64,000 nt of DNA from Arsenophonus apicola (GTDB lineage Bacteria; Pseudomonadota; Gammaproteobacteria; Enterobacterales; Enterobacteriaceae), in assembly GCF_020268605.1 (NCBI RefSeq), contig NZ_CP084222.1, positions 1,054,001 through 1,118,000 of the forward strand. The letters run 5' to 3'. The notes beneath the pieces are model-generated. The model did not search any database and was not told the DNA's origin. It worked only from the letters and a program-made list of their open reading frames with translations. Shown here in pieces: positions 61,165 through 64,000 of the stretch (its first letter is position 1; each line of letters starts with the position of its first letter). Made by a program: the position numbers and the translations under genes.

Positions 61165-61659
61165 ATGGAAATGACCAATGCACAACGCTTAATTCTGTCT
61201 AACCAATATAAAATGCTGATCATGCTTGATCCGGATAATGCTAAACACTATCGACGCTGTCAAACCATCATTGAAGGTGGTTTTGGCTTGCAAATGAAAG
61301 AGTTAGCACAAGATTTTGCTGAGTTGTCAGAAGAAAATTGCCAGACTATCATTGATATTATGGAAATTTATCATGCCTTACAAGTTTCCTGGGAAAATTT
61401 GCCGTCTAAAGCCGATATTACGGACAGGAGAGTTATCTTTTTAGGCTTTGATGCTGTTACGGAAGCACGTTATCTTAATTATGTTCGATTTTTGGTGAGT
61501 AGTGAAGGTCGCTATCGTCATTTTGTTAATGGTAGCGATAATTTTAATGCTCAGACACCCATGTGGGATAAGTATCTGAGAATGTTAAGTGTTTGGACAT
61601 TTTGTCCGCGTCAGTATCATCTTTGTGCAGTAGAAATTAATCAAATCATTAATGCATGA
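61165..61659 (+). CDS. yfbU: YfbU family protein (UPF0304)
   Basis: 164-residue cytosolic protein of unknown function, conserved in enterobacteria (MEMTNAQRLILSNQYKML, FGLQMKELAQDF, ending CAVEINQIINA). AGGAGAGCC ribosome site. Followed 18 bp later by hxpA, probably co-transcribed. Confidence 0.94.
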   Translation: MEMTNAQRLILSNQYKMLIMLDPDNAKHYRRCQTIIEGGFGLQMKELAQDFAELSEENCQTIIDIMEIYHALQVSWENLPSKADITDRRVIFLGFDAVTEARYLNYVRFLVSSEGRYRHFVNGSDNFNAQTPMWDKYLRMLSVWTFCPRQYHLCAVEINQIINA

Positions 61660-61677
61660 TTTATTTAAGGAGCATCA

Positions 61678-62343
61678 ATGGTATTAAAATGTAAGGGATT
61701 TCTATTTGATTTGGATGGCACGCTGGTTGATTCTTTACCAAATGTTGAACATTGTTGGCGAGAATTTAGCCATCGGATCGGTGTTTCAGAAACAGATGTT
61801 TTACACTATATTCATGGCAAACCGGCAATTAATTCTATTCGTCATTTTATGCCAAATGCTACTGAAACTGAAATTGATGAAGTTTTCTATTGGCTAGAAA
61901 ATTTGGAAGCAGCCAATACGTCAGGTATTGTGGCACTACCCGGTGCGATTGCTCTACTTGAACAACTAAATGCATTTGCTATTCCATGGGCAATAGTCAC
62001 TTCTGGCACCATTCCGATTGCTTTTAATCGTAGTAAAGCCGCAGGCTTGCCGGAACCCAAACACTGGGTCACGATTGAACGGGTGGAACAAGGTAAACCG
62101 CAGCCAGATCCATTTTTGCTTGGTGCACAACTACTAAATTTACCGCCAGAAGCCTGTATCGCGGTTGAAGATGCGCAGGCCGGCATCTATTCGGCCTTAG
62201 ATGCGGGGTGTCAGGTTATCGCTGTACATGCGCCGGTAGGTATGCCACGGCGAGAAGAAATTTCGCTAATTATCAAATCATTTACTGAATTAAATATTTC
62301 AAAACCAGATAACCAAGGTATTGTTACGGTGACTCAGCGATAA
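61678..62343 (+). CDS. hxpA: HAD-family sugar phosphatase (HxpA/YfbT)
   Basis: 221-residue haloacid dehalogenase-like phosphatase, probably acting on sugar or sugar-alcohol phosphates. Motif I FDLDGTLVDS (Asp11, Asp13), motif II IVTSGT, motif III/IV GKPQPDPFLLGAQ and VEDAQAGIYSALDAG. The place between yfbU and yfbS matches E. coli. Confidence 0.92.
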   Translation: MVLKCKGFLFDLDGTLVDSLPNVEHCWREFSHRIGVSETDVLHYIHGKPAINSIRHFMPNATETEIDEVFYWLENLEAANTSGIVALPGAIALLEQLNAFAIPWAIVTSGTIPIAFNRSKAAGLPEPKHWVTIERVEQGKPQPDPFLLGAQLLNLPPEACIAVEDAQAGIYSALDAGCQVIAVHAPVGMPRREEISLIIKSFTELNISKPDNQGIVTVTQR

Positions 62344-62430
62344 ACGTATGTTAATTTCATAAAGTAGGCCGGCAAATTTGTACTATTTATGACAAATTTG
62401 CCCTATGAATAGACTTAATTTGAGGTCATT

Positions 62431-63854
62431 TTGAATAGCCAACTGGTATGGGTATTAATTTTACTGCTAATCGTGGTCACTCTTTTTATGACTAATAAGA
62501 TCCGTATGGATGTGGTTGCATTATTAGTCATTGTGGCTTTAGTATTAAGTGGAACTCTAACGCTTAAACAAGCAACAATCGGCTTTAGTGATCCCAATGT
62601 GCTGCTAATTGCTGCACTTTTTGTTTTTAGCGAGGGATTAGTGCGCACAGGTATTGCTTACCAAGTTGGTGATTGGTTAGTCGGTGTAGCCGGTAATAAT
62701 GAAAATAAGATGCTGATTTTTTTTAATGATAACAGTTGCAGGTTTAGGCGCATTTATGAGTTCCACCGGCATTGTTGCCATTTTTATTCCAGTTGTTCTT
62801 AATGTTGCTAAACAAATGAAAATTCCACCAGGACGCTTGATGATGCCATTAGGCTTTGCTGGACTTATCAGTGGGATGATGACGTTAGTAGCGACACCGC
62901 CAAATATGATAGTTAATAGTGAACTAGTCAGAGAAGGTTATACGGGATTCAAATTCTTTGCTATTACACCCATTGGGATTGCGGTACTGTTGCTGGCAAT
63001 TATTTATATGTGGATGGTTCGTCATTGGTTAGGTAACCGTGAAATTACAGTGGGTAAGGATCCTCAGCGGCGAACATTTCACGACTTTATTCGTGATTAT
63101 AAGCTAACCGGTCGTGCTCGTTGTTTGGCCATTTGCCCGGGTTCCCCCTTAATAGGTTACTCTCTTGATGAATTACATTTGCGTTCACGTTATGGTGCCA
63201 ATGTTATTGGTATTGAACGTTGGCATCGTTTTCGTCGACTTATGCTAAGTGTAACGGCCACAACGGAGTTACATGAACGTGATGTGTTATTAGTCGATAT
63301 GGCTGATAGTGAAGTTGATCTCAATGAATTTTGTCATCAACAAAAATTGACACCAATGATTTTGCGCGGTGAATATTTTTCTGCTCGCTCGCGTGAAGTT
63401 GGAATGGCGGAGTTTTCCTTAGCGCCGCAATCTGAGTTATTAGGCAGTACATTGCGAGAAATTAAATTTCGCACGCGTTATGGTCTTAATGTTGTTGGCA
63501 TATATCGGGAAGGAAAAACTATCGATGATAAATTAATTGATCAGCCAATGCGTTTAGGTGATATTTTACTGATCGTGGGTGACTGGAAATTAATTCGCTT
63601 ATTGTCAACTGATAGACATAATTTTATTGTATTAAATTTGGCCGCTGAGGTAGAGGCGGTGGCGCCTGCTGCATCGCAAGCGCCACATGCGATCTTTTGT
63701 TTAGCATTAATGGTTACTATGATGGCAATAGATGAGATCCCTAATTTTATTGCTGTACTTATCGCCTGTCTTTTGATGGGAAAATTTCGCTGTATTGATA
63801 TGGAAAGTGCTTATCGAGCCATACATTGGCCGAGTATTATGTTGATTGTTGGAT
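62431..63854 (+). pseudogene. yfbS: YfbS (SLC13/DASS transporter with TrkA-C domains), frameshifted and truncated
   Basis: Predicted sodium-coupled anion transporter, about 610 residues in E. coli. The first frame (MNSQLVWVLILLLIVVTLF, 62431) runs to about NKMLIF. A run of eight T at 62717-62724, one too many, shifts the frame. The second frame continues the protein from ITVAGLGAFMSSTG through two TrkA-C-like domains (GSPLIGYSLDELHL; FSLAPQSELLGSTLRE) to HWPSIMLIVG at about 63852. There the match ends abruptly and unrelated sequence follows (LNKSNYISECYK, stop 63892). The last ~150 residues of the transporter are missing. A mobile element seems to interrupt it. Confidence 0.88.
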
Positions 63855-63930
63855 TAAATAAAAGTAATTATATTTCAGAGTGTTATAAGTGAAGTATCAC
63901 TATAATTCACTATTTATTCACTATAAATTT
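63855..63930. mobile_element. Putative left end of an integrated element inside yfbS
   Basis: The yfbS match ends at about 63852 and an integrase C-terminus begins at 63931, so the junction (attachment site) should lie in between. This short AT-rich stretch has repeated ATTCACTAT / TTCACTATAA words (63905-63925). The other end lies outside the window. Confidence 0.55.
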
Positions 63931-64000
63931 TTAAATTTCAATCCAATTATTCTGCCTATCATCCTGATATTTAGCTGTCATTTCTGCTGATTTATGGCCT
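63931..64000 (-). CDS. Tyrosine recombinase (phage-type integrase), C-terminal end only
   Basis: The minus strand from the window edge reads GHKSAEMTAKYQDDRQNNWI then EI and TAA (stop 63931-63933). LGHKS..MT..Y.DDR..NW is the typical tail of phage and island integrases; the Tyr of TAKYQDDR would be the catalytic tyrosine. Its place next to the point where yfbS is broken off fits an integrase lying next to its attachment site. Only 22 codons are visible. Confidence 0.72.
   Translation of the reverse strand, partial: GHKSAEMTAKYQDDRQNNWIEI

Noticed and set aside
63905..63925. Repeated ATTCACTAT words as a CRISPR or iteron array
   Set aside because: Only two or three short imperfect copies without regular spacers; more likely part of an attachment region or plain AT-rich sequence.
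1..64000. CRISPR arrays, rRNA genes, replication origins, complete insertion sequences
   Set aside because: None was seen on reading both strands; only the integrase tail at the right edge and the pta repeat point to mobile DNA.

Overview
The window looks like the chromosome of an AT-rich, insect-associated member of the Enterobacterales, most like Arsenophonus or a close relative in the Morganellaceae. This is an inference from protein similarity recalled by eye, low GC, conserved enterobacterial gene order and an insect-type Tc toxin locus; no search was run. Most genes are enterobacterial housekeeping genes in an order close to that of Escherichia coli: argW-mlaA-fadL-yfcZ-fadI-fadJ-sixA-smrB-prmB-aroC-epmC-yfcL-mnmC-fabB-pdxB-usg-truA-dedA-accD-folC-dedD-cvpA-purF-ubiX-yfcH-yfcD, then pta-ackA-yfbV-yfbU-hxpA-yfbS.

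Layout. 1-3.7 kb: potABCD, the polyamine ABC transporter (potA is cut by the window edge). 3.8-7.2 kb: a large carboxylic acid reductase (adenylation, carrier and reductase domains) lying against the 3' end of tRNA-Arg(CCT); it is foreign to the usual gene order. 7.4-38 kb: the conserved backbone. It carries lipid and fatty-acid genes (mlaA, fadL, fadIJ, fabB, accD), aromatic, purine, pyridoxine and folate synthesis, and tRNA and ribosome modification. Recognisable FadR, FabR and PurR operators precede fabB and cvpA-purF. An EamA exporter with an AraC-type regulator is inserted between fabB and pdxB.

37.2-56.6 kb, between yfcD and pta: an accessory island with a three-part Tc insecticidal toxin. 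It holds TcA (42.9-50.6 kb) and TcB (38.4-42.8 kb) in one operon, a separate TcC/Rhs toxin (53.5-56.3 kb), a DUF4874/DUF4832 protein, and an unknown exported protein. The TcC gene is bracketed by the intact pta 3' end and a second, almost identical 0.36-kb copy of it, which marks how this module arrived. 56.7-63.9 kb: backbone again. At the right edge yfbS is cut off, and 80 bp further on the C-terminus of a tyrosine recombinase begins, so a prophage or island appears to start inside yfbS.

The strongest overall pattern is gene decay. All three Tc genes, the DUF4832 gene, the carboxylic acid reductase, yfcZ, epmC and yfbS each carry a single frameshift or nonsense codon in an otherwise well preserved reading frame, while essential genes are intact. 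Several indels lie in A or T runs, where sequencing error must be excluded. The two in-frame stop codons (epmC, tcC) are not typical indel errors and favour recent pseudogenisation, as expected in a symbiont whose genome is eroding.
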